Source: Vibrio coralliilyticus
GTDB taxonomy: Bacteria; Pseudomonadota; Gammaproteobacteria; Enterobacterales; Vibrionaceae
Length of the DNA: 64,000 nt
Assembly: GCF_024449095.1 (NCBI RefSeq)
Contig: NZ_CP024627.1
Span: forward strand, 1,302,001-1,366,000
Direction of reading: 5' to 3'
A model generated the notes under the pieces. It saw only the letters and a list, made by a program, of their open reading frames with translations. It ran no database searches and had not been told where the DNA came from. The position numbers and the translations under genes are program-made. The stretch's first letter is position 1. Each line of letters starts with the position of its first letter. Below, one piece after another: positions 8,051 to 16,700 of the stretch.

Positions 8051-8599
8051 TTATGCGACTGGAAGGAAAATTATCCCATCTCTCGTTTTCGCTCTCTTTG
8101 GCTATCCATCTTTCGGTGTCGGCAACTCAGCATTGTCGGCTCAATTTCTTGAATCTATCAGGCTGTAAAACATGCCAATATTCGCGGGTTGCCTCATTGG
8201 TTTTCAGTGCTGGTTTGTGGCGAGTTCCACTGGCTCAAAGTGTGGAAATAGCAAGGCTATCGACGCTTTGTATTTGTTGAACGCTCGGTTCTGCTAGGTT
8301 AGTTGGTTTAAAAGCAGCATTGTTGCTGAAAGGCCGCATTTAGTGGTTGTTAAAATCTCGGCTGTAACATAGTGACCCTGCTGTTTCTTGAATCACAAAA
8401 AATGTTTGGTTTGTTTGTGGTTTTTCGCGCTTAAGGTAGTCTGCATTGGGCCAAGTTGGCTTATGCGTGCAAATTCGCATAACAAGGCGTTTAAGGCAGA
8501 TTCCCAACGCTTGGCGTTTTGCATTCTAAGCCAGGTTAAGTGTTTACGGTGCAATGGGTTAGGTTAGGTGGTTAGCGTTGCTCACTACTTAACGCGGCG
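8051..8599 (+). mobile_element. gene-poor 549-bp cassette, copy 1
   Basis: Between crossover points at 8050 and 8599 there is no convincing gene. The longest frame (75 codons from the ATG formed at the crossover, GTTATG) is Ser/Leu/Cys-rich and has no ribosome binding site inside the cassette. The content is AT-rich with runs such as AAAAAATG and CTTAAGG. An identical copy lies at 32081-32629. Perfect identity over 549 bp suggests recent copying or selection on something other than a protein. Confidence 0.7.
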
Positions 8600-8602
8600 T
8601 TA
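8480..8602 (+). repeat. attC, type H
   Basis: 123 bp from TAACAAGG; closes the 549-bp gene-poor cassette. Confidence 0.9.
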
Positions 8603-8670
8603 GGTTGCCAATGGACATTTGCGACCTGATGCTTATTTTATTCAGTCATGTATCGTTTTATGAGGTGAAA

Positions 8671-8931
8671 ATGAGCCAAACAATGAAATTAGATCTAGAC
8701 ATTGGTAATCGACATATTGTCATCCAACGTCGTTATGAGGCCTTGGGAGCAATCAATGATTTGCTAATAGCGATTTGGTTTTTAGTTGGTAGTTTTTTCT
8801 TTTTGAATGAGTCTCTTGTTGAAAGTGGTACTTGGTTGTTTGTTGTAGGTAGTGCCCAACTAATCATTAAACCACTAATAAAGCTTACAAGTTTAGTTCA
8901 TGTTGGAAGAGTATCGAAATCGTCAACCTAA
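8671..8931 (+). CDS. YrhK-like small membrane protein, copy 1
   Basis: An 86-residue protein that fits the YrhK domain: RYEALGAINDLLIAIWFLVGSFFF, an acidic turn, then GTWLFVVGSAQLIIKPLI, that is, two membrane spans with the typical F-x-G-S and L-F-x-x-G-S repeats. I chose ATG 8671 because AGGTG lies seven bases upstream; an in-frame TTG at 8605 has no such site. Function of YrhK proteins is unknown. The whole cassette is repeated without visible change at 30178-30623. The attC supplies the stop. Confidence 0.75.
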   Translation: MSQTMKLDLDIGNRHIVIQRRYEALGAINDLLIAIWFLVGSFFFLNESLVESGTWLFVVGSAQLIIKPLIKLTSLVHVGRVSKSST

Positions 8932-9048
8932 CCATCAGCTCAAGACGGACAACCAACGCTTGGCGGTTTTGTGTCTAGTTGGGTATCGTGTTTACGGTGG
9001 TTTATCTGAGTTTTGTGTATGGTTGGTCGCCGCTTAGCAAGGGCGTTA
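8929..9048 (+). repeat. attC, type R, on a coding cassette
   Basis: 120 bp, with GTATGGTTGGTCGCCGC near the right end; overlaps the YrhK stop codon. Confidence 0.9.
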
Positions 9049-9066
9049 GTTGCACGAGGAGGTTTC

Positions 9067-9840
9067 GTGGAAGAATTATCAGGTGGAAGAGAATCAGCAA
9101 TATATCGAGATGGTGAAGTTGTCTATCGTCCTCTTCAGCCGTGGAGTCCTACAATTCAGCTTATTTTGAAACACCTCGAGCGAGAAAATGTAGATGAATG
9201 TCCAAGATTTCTTGGTGTTAACCAAGAACAGGAAGTTCTAAGTTTTGTTGTTGGTAATACTTATAACTACCCTCTAGTCGGTGCAATTTCGACTGTGGAT
9301 GCACTCACATCAGCAGGTAAACTATTGCGTAAAATACATGACTCAACTGTGCCACTTTTGGAACAAGTAGATGTCAATGCGCACAAGTGGATGCTAGAGC
9401 CAAGAGAGCCTTTTGAGGTTATCTGTCATGGTGACTTTACCCCTTATAATGTTGCTCTATCCGAGAACACAGTTGTAGGTGTATTTGACTTTGATACTGC
9501 GCACCCTGCGCCAAGAATATGGGATTTGGCATATTCAGTTTATTGTTGGTCGCCTTTCAAAACTGACAGCAATGATAAGTTAGGCACAATCTCTGAGCAG
9601 GTAACTAGAGCTAAGTTATTCTGTGATAGTTACGGTGCAACTACGTTCGAAAGAAATCAACTAGCTGACGCAATGATTGAGCGATTACAGGCTTTAGTTT
9701 TGTTCATGCGCAATGAAGCTGAAAATGGTAATGAAACCTTTGCTGAAAACATAGAGCAAGGTCATCTTCAAGCCTATCTAAATGACATAGAATATATCAC
9801 TGAAAATAAACAAAAAATTCAGTGCGCATTGTGCAACTAA
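9067..9840 (+). CDS. aminoglycoside phosphotransferase (APH/choline kinase) family protein, copy 2
   Basis: A 257-residue intact copy of the gene at 5765, with the same GTG start after GAGGAGG, the catalytic loop HGDFTPYN (121-128) and DFD (141-143). It differs from copy 1 at scattered positions (for example AIYRDG for EIYRDG, GAISTVDALTSAGK for GAIATADALISAAK, TTFERNQ for TEPERNQ) but is closer to the broken copy at 61001. The differences leave all kinase motifs intact, so both copies 1 and 2 look functional. Preceded by the YrhK cassette, not by an R-cassette as in the other two copies. Confidence 0.85.
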   Translation: MEELSGGRESAIYRDGEVVYRPLQPWSPTIQLILKHLERENVDECPRFLGVNQEQEVLSFVVGNTYNYPLVGAISTVDALTSAGKLLRKIHDSTVPLLEQVDVNAHKWMLEPREPFEVICHGDFTPYNVALSENTVVGVFDFDTAHPAPRIWDLAYSVYCWSPFKTDSNDKLGTISEQVTRAKLFCDSYGATTFERNQLADAMIERLQALVLFMRNEAENGNETFAENIEQGHLQAYLNDIEYITENKQKIQCALCN

Positions 9841-9928
9841 CAAAGCATTTAAGAGTGATTCGCAACGCTTGGCAGTTTCGCTTCGCTCAAGTATAGCCAA
9901 GCGTCGCTCACACCTTAATGCGGCGTTA
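9838..9928 (+). repeat. attC, type S
   Basis: 91 bp; stop codon of phosphotransferase copy 2 lies in it. Confidence 0.9.
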
Positions 9929-10399
9929 GGTTGCTTTAAGTTTGTACGGTTGTTATTGTTGTACTCAGCCACTTTGAATCTTTCTTTGTCGCTAGTATCT
10001 GCGGCTATGTGGCTCGAACTTTTTCAGGTGAAGGTTTCATTTAATTGGCAAGTTTTGGTGTCAGCGGCTGAGTGTTTTCCGTTTTCAGTGCTCTTGGCTG
10101 GGCTTGTTCATTGAAAGTTCGTAATCTCAATTTGGTTAGCTTTTTGCTTCAGTGAACCACCGCAAAAATAGTGACGTGGTTGCTATTCAGTTTCGGTGGT
10201 TGTTGCGGTGCAGCTAGCTTTGGTGTTTCATGGCTTAGTCTTATAGCACCAACGAGCAAAGACACTCAAAATGAGCATACCTAACCATCAGCTCAAGACG
10301 GACAACCAACGCTTGGCGGTTTTGTGTCTGGTTATGTTTAGTGTTTACGGTGGTCTGTCTGAGTTTTGTGGTATCGTTGGTTGCCGCTTAGCAAGGGCG
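9926..10399 (+). mobile_element. R-cassette copy 8, subtype B
   Basis: 474 bp; attC 10282-10402. Shares its internal block with copy 32 (60505), which also neighbours a phosphotransferase gene. Confidence 0.85.
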
Positions 10400-10873
10400 T
10401 TAGGTTGCTTTAAGTTTTTACGGTTTTTATTATTGTACTCAGCCACTTCGAATCTTTCTTTGTCGCTAGTTTCAGTGTTTATGTGGCTCGAACTTCTTCA
10501 GGTGAAGGTTTCATTCAACTGGCAAGCTTTGATGTTAGTGGCTGAGTGTTTCTATTTTTAAGTGCTCTTGGCTATGTTTGTTCGTTGAAAGTTCATTCTC
10601 TCAATTTGGTTAGCTTTTTGACTTCAGTAAACCACCGCAAAAATGGTGATGTGGTTGTTTTCAGCTTCGGTGGTGATTGCGGTGCAGTTGGCTTTGGTGC
10701 TTCATGGGTTAGTCCTATAGCTCAAGCTAGCTAAAGTGTTCGTAATGAGCATACCTAACCATCCGCTCAAGACGGACAACCAACGCTTTGCGATTTTGTG
10801 TCTGGTTGGGTGTGGTGTTTAGGGTGGTTTGCTGTAGTTTTGTGGTATCGTTGGTAGCCGCTTAGCAAGGGCG
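10400..10873 (+). mobile_element. R-cassette copy 9, subtype B
   Basis: 474 bp; attC 10756-10876. Tandem with copy 8; precedes DarT. Confidence 0.85.
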
Positions 10874-10923
10874 TTAGGGCTACTTGTCAGCATGTGACTA
10901 TAGCGTCTAAGTGTTTGGTCCCG

Positions 10924-10929
10924 TATAAT
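10924..10929 (+). promoter_or_regulatory. possible -10 element of a darTG promoter
   Basis: A perfect TATAAT hexamer 31 bases before the chosen darT start, inside the cassette. No good -35 hexamer sits 16-18 bases upstream, so this is tentative. Confidence 0.35.
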
Positions 10930-10959
10930 TGCGAAATTCTAGTTTTTAAGGAAAGTTCA

Positions 10960-11586
10960 GTGGCACAAGTTCCGTTACCAACACCGATTTATCATTTTAC
11001 GCACATTTCCAACCTCTCAAGCTTGATTAGTTCAGGAGGAATAATTTGTAAGAATGGTGTTGATTCGAGTTCGATTACTTACCAAAGCTCAGCATATGAG
11101 AGTGTCCAAGGGCATAGGGAGAGCTTTGAAGTCCCAGTTGAGCCTGGTGGTGTGATCCATGACTATGTGCCTTTTTACTTTAATAGCCTTTCCCCAATGC
11201 TTTATGCGGTGCATAGAAGAAACATCCCAGGTGTCGATATGCGCGAAGTTGTTTTCTTTAAAACAACTGCTCAAACAGTTGATGGGGCTGGAAAGTTGTT
11301 TGTATTTACTGATGGTCATGGAATTATGGCGCTGACAGATTACTATAACGACCTCACTGAACTTTCAGAAGTGCCTTGGAATGTTGTCAACGCGAAATAC
11401 TGGAACAACTTCGTAGATGGTAGTCGCTTAAGGCAGTCCGAGTTCCTTGTTCACTCCAAACTAGATTGGGAACTCATAGAAACCATTGGGGTCTATAATC
11501 AGACTATGAAAGATCGTGTTGAAAGCTTGATTCAACATCTTGCACACAAACCAAGTGTAGAAATTAAGCTTGGTTGGTATTTTTAG
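10960..11586 (+). CDS. darT: DarT single-stranded-DNA ADP-ribosyltransferase toxin
   Basis: A 208-residue protein of the DarT (DUF4433) family, which uses NAD+ to ADP-ribosylate thymidine (some members guanosine) in single-stranded DNA and blocks replication. Hallmarks are the N-terminal TPIYHFTHISNLSSLI at 8-23 (NAD-binding His12) and RQSEFLVH at 158-165, whose Glu161 is the catalytic residue. I start it at GTG 10960 because AAGGAAA precedes it and the family begins just before the TPIYH motif; a GTG at 10894 is in frame but leaves an atypical extension. darG follows after 10 bases, giving a complete toxin-antitoxin cassette with a likely phage-defence role. Confidence 0.88.
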   Translation: MAQVPLPTPIYHFTHISNLSSLISSGGIICKNGVDSSSITYQSSAYESVQGHRESFEVPVEPGGVIHDYVPFYFNSLSPMLYAVHRRNIPGVDMREVVFFKTTAQTVDGAGKLFVFTDGHGIMALTDYYNDLTELSEVPWNVVNAKYWNNFVDGSRLRQSEFLVHSKLDWELIETIGVYNQTMKDRVESLIQHLAHKPSVEIKLGWYF

Positions 11587-11596
11587 CGGAGGGGTT

Positions 11597-12628
11597 ATGA
11601 TTAGTTACAGAACTGGAAATATAATAATTGATGACTCTGAAGCAATAGTGAATACCGTAAACTGTGTTGGTGTTATGGGGAAAGGTCTTGCTTTACAGTT
11701 TAAAAAGGCATTTTTGGATAACTTTAAACAGTATAAATCAGCTTGTGACCGTAAAGAAGTTAAAATAGGAAAGATGTTTGTCACTGAGCAAGGTGACATG
11801 TTTAACCGTAAAATTATTATTAACTTTCCTACTAAAGATCATTGGAAAGGTAAGTCAAAATATGAATATATTGAATCCGGCTTAGATGATTTAGCAATTA
11901 AAATACAAGAATATGGTATTAAGTCTATTGCCATTCCACCATTAGGCGCAGGTCTGGGTGGATTGGAGTGGTCAACGGTAAGATCGATGATTATCGATAA
12001 GCTCGGTAGTATTCAAGATGTTTCTATTAATATCTATGAGCCACTTGGTAGTCCGGATGCTAAAGATATAGTAATTAATACTAAAGTACCGAATATGACC
12101 AAAGGTCGAGCATTATTACTTAAGCTATTGGGTATTTATTCTTCTAAAGGTTATGAGTGTACTAAATTGGAAGCTCAGAAATTAGCATACTTCCTCCAGG
12201 AAGCGGGAGTTGACCTTAAACTGAAGTATGAAGCTCACAATTTTGGACCGTATGCCGATAATTTGAACCATGTGTTGAGCCATATAGATGGACATTTTAT
12301 TAGTGGTTTTGGAGACCGTGTTGCCAAATCAAGGATCTCTATCATTAATAACTCACTCGATGCAGCGGAAGAATATTTATCTAACCATCCAGAAAGTGAT
12401 GAGGCTATTTGTAAAGTTGAGAAACTGATACGCGGATATGAAACACCATTAAGTATGGAAGTGTTATCTACGGTTCACTGGGTTGTTAAGCATGAGGGTT
12501 ATAGTCCAAATGACTTTGACTCAATCAAGTTATTCATCTATCAATGGAATGACCATAAAGCTTCAATTAAAGAAAAATATCTCAAGAAAGCTTTATCACG
12601 ACTAGAAAGTAATTGCTGGGTATCGTAG
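11597..12628 (+). CDS. darG: DarG macro-domain antitoxin of DarT
   Basis: A 343-residue protein. Residues 1 to about 155 form a macro domain: ISYRTGNIIIDDSEAIVNTVN, then CVGVMGKGLALQFKKAF (the ADP-ribose binding loop) and IPPLGAGLGGLEW. Residues about 170-343 (TKGRALLLKLLGIYSSKGYE, then EAQKLAYFLQEAG and NFGPYADNL) match the C-terminal DarT-binding domain of DarG. It removes ADP-ribose from DNA and sequesters DarT. GGAGGGG lies just upstream of ATG 11597, so it is translated efficiently behind the toxin. Confidence 0.9.
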   Translation: MISYRTGNIIIDDSEAIVNTVNCVGVMGKGLALQFKKAFLDNFKQYKSACDRKEVKIGKMFVTEQGDMFNRKIIINFPTKDHWKGKSKYEYIESGLDDLAIKIQEYGIKSIAIPPLGAGLGGLEWSTVRSMIIDKLGSIQDVSINIYEPLGSPDAKDIVINTKVPNMTKGRALLLKLLGIYSSKGYECTKLEAQKLAYFLQEAGVDLKLKYEAHNFGPYADNLNHVLSHIDGHFISGFGDRVAKSRISIINNSLDAAEEYLSNHPESDEAICKVEKLIRGYETPLSMEVLSTVHWVVKHEGYSPNDFDSIKLFIYQWNDHKASIKEKYLKKALSRLESNCWVS

Positions 12629-12631
12629 CCC

Positions 12632-12754
12632 TAACAAAGCATTTAAGAGTGATTCCCAACGCTTGGCATTTTCGGTGCTATTCGTTGGGTTTTGTGTTTA
12701 TGGCGCAAATATTTAGCCTGGTGGTGGCGTTGCTCACACCTTAATGCGGCGTTA
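12632..12754 (+). repeat. attC, type H
   Basis: 123 bp; closes the darTG cassette three bases after the darG stop. Confidence 0.9.
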
Positions 12755-12819
12755 TGTGCATTGTTGAGCATTAAGCTAAGATCGTAAGGCCTACAATTTT
12801 CAAACAGAGGTAATTTATA

Positions 12820-13053
12820 ATGACTCTTAATGAACTTGGTGAAGCCTTATCAGGTATGTATCACAATGCTCCTAACGGTGATTCAGTTGCTATGATTCAC
12901 CTATTTGGAATCAAATATGCCGTTGAAATCAAAGATCTTGGTGCGTCTAGTAAATCTATTGCTAAAGCTGCACACATCAATGAGTCTTACGGTACAGAAA
13001 TTAGTAAAGGTATAAAACTCGCAAAGTATGTGACACCTAAAGCATGCACATAA
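12820..13053 (+). CDS. small HTH-like protein
   Basis: A 77-residue protein beginning MTLNELGEALSGMYHNAPNG and including KSIAKAAHINESYGTEISKGIKLAKYV, which reads as a helix-turn-helix-like three-helix fold. It resembles small Vibrio proteins labelled HTH-like whose role is not known. AGAGG lies ten bases before ATG. A 65-base leader follows the crossover point, longer than usual, so it could hold a promoter, though none is obvious. The stop is within the attC. Confidence 0.75.
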   Translation: MTLNELGEALSGMYHNAPNGDSVAMIHLFGIKYAVEIKDLGASSKSIAKAAHINESYGTEISKGIKLAKYVTPKACT

Positions 13054-13173
13054 CAAGCAATTTAAGAGGGATTCTCAACGCTTGGCACTTTTGCTTCTAC
13101 TTCAAATTTAGTGTTTATGGCACAATACTTTAGGTTAGGGTGGCGGCGTTGTTCACCCCTTAATTGGGCGTTA
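13051..13173 (+). repeat. attC, type H2
   Basis: 123 bp; gives the stop codon of the HTH-like gene. Confidence 0.9.
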
Positions 13174-13647
13174 GGTTGCTTTAAGTTTGTTCGGTTTTTT
13201 AGTTTGGTGTCCAGCCACTTCAATAATATTGTTTTCGCTAGTGTCAGTGGTCATGTGGCTCGAACTTTTTTAGGTGAAGGTTTCCTTCTATTGACAAACA
13301 TTTGTGTGAGTAGGCAGAGTGTCTTCTGTTTTAAGTGCTCTTGTCCAAGTCTATTCATTGGAAGTTTGTCATCTCAATTTGGCTAGCTTTTTGGCTTCAG
13401 TGAACCACCGCAAAAATAGTGATGTGACTGCCATTCAGCTTCGGTGGTTGTTGCGGTGCAGTTAGCTTTGGTGTTTCATGGTTTAGTCTTATAGCTTAAG
13501 TGAGCAAAAGCATTCGTAATGAGCATACCTAACCATCAGCTCAAGACGGACAACCAACGCTTAGCGGTTTTGTGTCTGGCTGTGTTCAGTGTTTTCGGTG
13601 GTTTGCTTGAGTTTTGTGGTATCGTTGGTTGCCGCTTAGCAAGGGCG
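13171..13647 (+). mobile_element. R-cassette copy 10, subtype A
   Basis: 477 bp; attC 13530-13650, which reads TGTTTTCGG instead of TGTTTACGG in its centre. Confidence 0.85.
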
Positions 13648-13695
13648 TTATATGGCTATCAGGTATTAACCTAATGTATGACTTAGGAGCAACTA

Positions 13696-14217
13696 GTGGC
13701 AACGGAATATCGTTCGTTTTTCAACATAGGATTATATGACCCAGCACATTTTGATCGTTGGCCCTATGGCTCAAATGAATATGATAGCGCGTTATATTTA
13801 TCAGCAAAAAAGAGAAAATGTGGTTGGGGAAAAGCCGCTGAGTTTAACTCAATTGATGAAGCTAGAGCATTTTTTAATGATTGGAAAAATAGTTCCAAGC
13901 TTAAGATGCATATTATTGAGTTCAAGAAGTATGTTGAAGTGCCTGAACCCACATATCCTGAGGATCACCCTCACAGTTTGCTAAAGCGTATACACCAAGG
14001 TGAAAAATACAATGTTTGGGTTACTGCAGAGCTATGGTTCAAGGGGCAAATATCCACTCACTATGTGTCTAAACAAACGCTAAGACGTCATCGTGATATC
14101 CTAATAAACTATGGTATTGACATAGCCAAAGAGCCTGAGCAAATTTACGAACCACCGAAAATGAAAAGAGATGATGTCTGGCATACAGCTTCACCAAAGT
14201 TGAAAGCCCTGGATTAG
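13696..14217 (+). CDS. hypothetical protein with a C-terminus like filamentous-phage gene II/X replication proteins
   Basis: A 173-residue protein starting at GTG with AGGAG ten bases upstream. Residues about 92-145 (LLKRIHQGEKYNVWVTAELW, then FKGQI, then TLRRHRDILINYGIDIAK) resemble the Phage_X part of filamentous-phage replication initiators, which ends in a similar YR..L...GIDI pattern. The first 90 residues are unlike the nicking domain of those proteins (no obvious HUH motif), so it is not a full initiator. It may be a domesticated phage fragment or an interference factor; the likeness is from memory and moderate. Confidence 0.65.
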   Translation: MATEYRSFFNIGLYDPAHFDRWPYGSNEYDSALYLSAKKRKCGWGKAAEFNSIDEARAFFNDWKNSSKLKMHIIEFKKYVEVPEPTYPEDHPHSLLKRIHQGEKYNVWVTAELWFKGQISTHYVSKQTLRRHRDILINYGIDIAKEPEQIYEPPKMKRDDVWHTASPKLKALD

Positions 14218-14254
14218 GGTGCTAGTTGTAAATCAGTGTTGGTGTAAAGCCATA

Positions 14255-14375
14255 TAACAAAGCGTTCAATAGGACAGTCAACGCTTGGCAGTTTTGGCTC
14301 TCATTTGGGCATTAGTGTTTATGTCACAATGGTTTAAGTATGTGGTAGCGTTGTCTGCCCATTAACGCGGCGTTA
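14255..14375 (+). repeat. attC, type G
   Basis: 121 bp, TAACAAAGCGTTCAATAGGACAG; 37 bases separate it from the stop codon. Confidence 0.9.
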
Positions 14376-14392
14376 GCATTCTAGGAGGAAGT

Positions 14393-15010
14393 ATTCAGAT
14401 TGTATCATTGATAGCTCCATTGATTTTTGTATTGTTTATTGTGTTTAAGGCAAGGGTTTCGGTATATCACAATACTCTCGACAATGGTGTTTTGACTTAT
14501 GTTTCAGCTTTCTTGGCAGTATCTCTAACTGCGATTTTATACATGTATAAAATTAGAAGAGTTAAACGCGTCGAAAACATAATAGTGGAACATGGAAAGT
14601 ATGGAAAGAGTCCCAACTCTGCAATTCGTTTGTTACCAATTCTGGTTATTCCGCTGTTTATCTTAATAAGAATTGGGATGTCAATTTCAAATGAAAGGTA
14701 TGTGGATGGAGATGTAGTAAAAATCAACTACACGGTTACTTGTAAAGGTGAGCGCTCAGTCAAAGGTGGGAGAATAAAGTATCTGTGTATCAACGACGGT
14801 GAAAGAGAACTTAAATATGATTCCAATGACATAGCATCTCATTATTTTTCAGTTGGAGAAGAAATTATAGTTACTGCACAAAGAGGTTATTGGGGATACT
14901 TAGTTATTCAGGAACTCCACAAAAAGAAAACTCGGAAGGCGCTCGATGCGAAAGCGGTAACTTGTCCTGGGTTATCTGCTTCAGAGTGTGCTCGATACTT
15001 TGCTCCATAA
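14393..15010 (+). CDS. hypothetical membrane protein with uncertain start
   Basis: About 200-205 residues with membrane spans near the N-terminus (LIAPLIFVLFIVF), around YVSAFLAVSLTAILYMY and around LLPILVIPLFILI, then a C-terminal soluble part of about 100 residues containing VTCKGERSVKGGRIKYLCIND. A strong AGGAGG at 14383-14388 is followed not by ATG but by ATT at 14393; the first conventional start in frame is TTG 14408, 19 bases from that site. The gene may use ATT, or the original ATG was lost. Four Cys in the soluble part suggest a periplasmic domain. Function unknown. Confidence 0.65.
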   Translation: MQIVSLIAPLIFVLFIVFKARVSVYHNTLDNGVLTYVSAFLAVSLTAILYMYKIRRVKRVENIIVEHGKYGKSPNSAIRLLPILVIPLFILIRIGMSISNERYVDGDVVKINYTVTCKGERSVKGGRIKYLCINDGERELKYDSNDIASHYFSVGEEIIVTAQRGYWGYLVIQELHKKKTRKALDAKAVTCPGLSASECARYFAP

Positions 15011-15037
15011 AAAGTATCCAAGTTTAAGCTCGAATGC

Positions 15038-15160
15038 CAACAAGGCGTTTAAGGCAGATTCCCAACGCTTGGCACTCTGCATTCAAATTTGGTTTTAGTG
15101 TTTACGGTGTAAAGGTTTAGGTTAGGTGGTTAGCGTTGCTCACTACTTAACGCGGCGTTA
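15038..15160 (+). repeat. attC, type H with CCAAC left core
   Basis: 123 bp; the left core reads GCCAACAAGG rather than TAACAAGG, so one core base differs from its neighbours. Confidence 0.8.
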
Positions 15161-15177
15161 TAACTTCTGGAGGTGGC

Positions 15178-15513
15178 ATGCAAAGAGAGGCGCTAGTAAA
15201 GTACTTTTTCAGAAAGGATCACATAGAGTCATTCTTTAAGTGGGTCGAGTGGATGACTTTAACGGTAGTAATCTGCGTAGCATGGGGTTCTAGTAAATTT
15301 AACCTATTTATTGCTCCTTTTGCCCTGGTCAGTGTTGCATACGTATGGCAGAGTTTCTTATTTGGTTTGTCTGCGTTTATTGGTGACTACCTCGCACAGT
15401 TTAAGTTAAGCCGAACAGTTATAAAAATCGTAGTCGGGCTGCTTTCACCTGTATTTATATTTGGTCCATTGTTCACAATAGTTCCTTTGTTTGTGGCGAT
15501 GTTGAAGTTATAA
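15178..15513 (+). CDS. hypothetical small membrane protein
   Basis: A 111-residue protein with three predicted membrane spans (MTLTVVICVAWG, FIAPFALVSVAYVWQSFLFG and the C-terminal IKIVVGLLSPVFIFGPLFTIV) and a charged N-terminal helix (FRKDHIESFFKWVEW). TGGAGGTGGC stands directly upstream of ATG. The attC supplies the stop. No family recognised. Confidence 0.7.
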   Translation: MQREALVKYFFRKDHIESFFKWVEWMTLTVVICVAWGSSKFNLFIAPFALVSVAYVWQSFLFGLSAFIGDYLAQFKLSRTVIKIVVGLLSPVFIFGPLFTIVPLFVAMLKL

Positions 15514-15631
15514 CAAAGCGTTTAAGACGGATTCCCAACGCTTGGCATTTTCGGTTTAATTTGAATTTAGTGTTTACGGCACAATGGATTAGGCTTGGTG
15601 GTAGCGTTGCTCACCACTTAACGCGGCGTTA
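15511..15631 (+). repeat. attC, type H
   Basis: 121 bp, TAACAAAGCGTTTAAGACGG; overlaps the preceding stop codon. Confidence 0.9.
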
Positions 15632-16103
15632 GGTTGCTCTGGATTTGTACGGTTTTTTAGTTTAGCGCTCAGCCACTTCAATAATCTTGTTTTTCGCGAA
15701 TTTCAGCAGCTATGTGGCTCGAACTTTTTCAGGTGAAAGTTTCATTCAACTGGTAAGCTTTGACATTAGTGGCTGAGGACTTTCCGTTTTAAGTGCTCTT
15801 GCCCAAGTCTATTCATTGGTAGTTAGTTATCTCAATTTGGTTAGCTTTCTTGCTTCAGCGAACCACCGCAAAAATAGTGATGTGGTTGTTATTCAGCTTC
15901 GGTGGGGATTGCGGTGCAGTTGGCCTTGGTGTTTCATGGCTTAGTCCTAGCTTAAGCGATCAAAAGCGTTTGTAATGAGCATACCTAACCATCCGCTCAA
16001 GACGGACAACCAACGCTTGGCGGTTGTATGTCTAGTTGGGTATCGTGTTTACGGTGGTTTGTTTGAGTTTTATGGTATTGTTGGTAGCCGCTTAGCAAGG
16101 GCG
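15629..16103 (+). mobile_element. R-cassette copy 11, subtype B
   Basis: 475 bp; attC 15986-16106. Starts with the TTGCTCTGG variant also seen in copies 1, 6 and 18, yet has the subtype B block, so it looks mosaic. Confidence 0.85.
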
Positions 16104-16139
16104 TTATGCTACCGGTCAAAATCTTCAATAAGGGGTACT

Positions 16140-16556
16140 ATGAAACAGAACATTGTCCATATCGCTTTGGTCGTGAAAGACTATGATGAAGCCATTGATT
16201 TTTACGTGAATAAACTCAAATTCGAACTTATTGAAGATATCTATCAACCTGAGCAAGACAAACGTTGGGTGGTTGTAGCACCACCGAATTCTCATGGTGT
16301 TACGTTGTTATTGGCCAAAGCCTCGAAGCCAGAACAACATGATTTCATTGGTAATCAAGCAGGCGGCCGAGTATTTCTGTTCCTAAATACAGATGATTTC
16401 TGGCGAGACTTTGAGCGTATGAAATCGATAGGTATTAACTTCGTCCGCGAGCCTACTGAACAAGACTATGGAACGGTAGCCGTGTTTGAAGACTTGTATG
16501 GAAATCTGTGGGACCTTCTTCAATTAAACCCAGACCACCCAATGGCGAAAAGGTAG
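16140..16556 (+). CDS. VOC/glyoxalase-bleomycin-resistance family protein
   Basis: A 138-residue protein of the vicinal oxygen chelate superfamily: HIALVVKDYDEAIDFYVNKLKFELIED opens the first beta-alpha-beta-beta-beta module and RVFLFLNTDDFWRDFERMKSIGINF the second, ending VAVFEDLYGNLWDLLQ. His7 and the Glu of FEDLYGN are in the positions of metal ligands. Members are dioxygenases, isomerases, or drug-binding proteins; the substrate here is unknown. GGGG precedes ATG 16140 by a few bases; the upstream in-frame extension runs into the attC and is not coding. Confidence 0.85.
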   Translation: MKQNIVHIALVVKDYDEAIDFYVNKLKFELIEDIYQPEQDKRWVVVAPPNSHGVTLLLAKASKPEQHDFIGNQAGGRVFLFLNTDDFWRDFERMKSIGINFVREPTEQDYGTVAVFEDLYGNLWDLLQLNPDHPMAKR

Positions 16557-16558
16557 CA

Positions 16559-16679
16559 TAACCAAGCGTTCAATAGGACAGCCAACGCTTGGCAGTTTTG
16601 GTTCACAGTTTGATTCTTGTGTTTATGTCACAGTGGTTCAAGTATTTGGTAGCGTTGTCTGCCCATTAACGCGGCGTTA
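16559..16679 (+). repeat. attC, type G
   Basis: 121 bp, TAACCAAGCGTTCAATAGG; two bases after the VOC stop codon. Confidence 0.9.
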
Positions 16680-16700
16680 AGTTACTTCAGAAAAGTGGAC

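Noticed and set aside
8053..8280. 75-codon gene in the 549-bp cassette
   Set aside because: No ribosome site, unusual Ser/Leu/Cys composition; two identical copies do not allow a test of codon bias.
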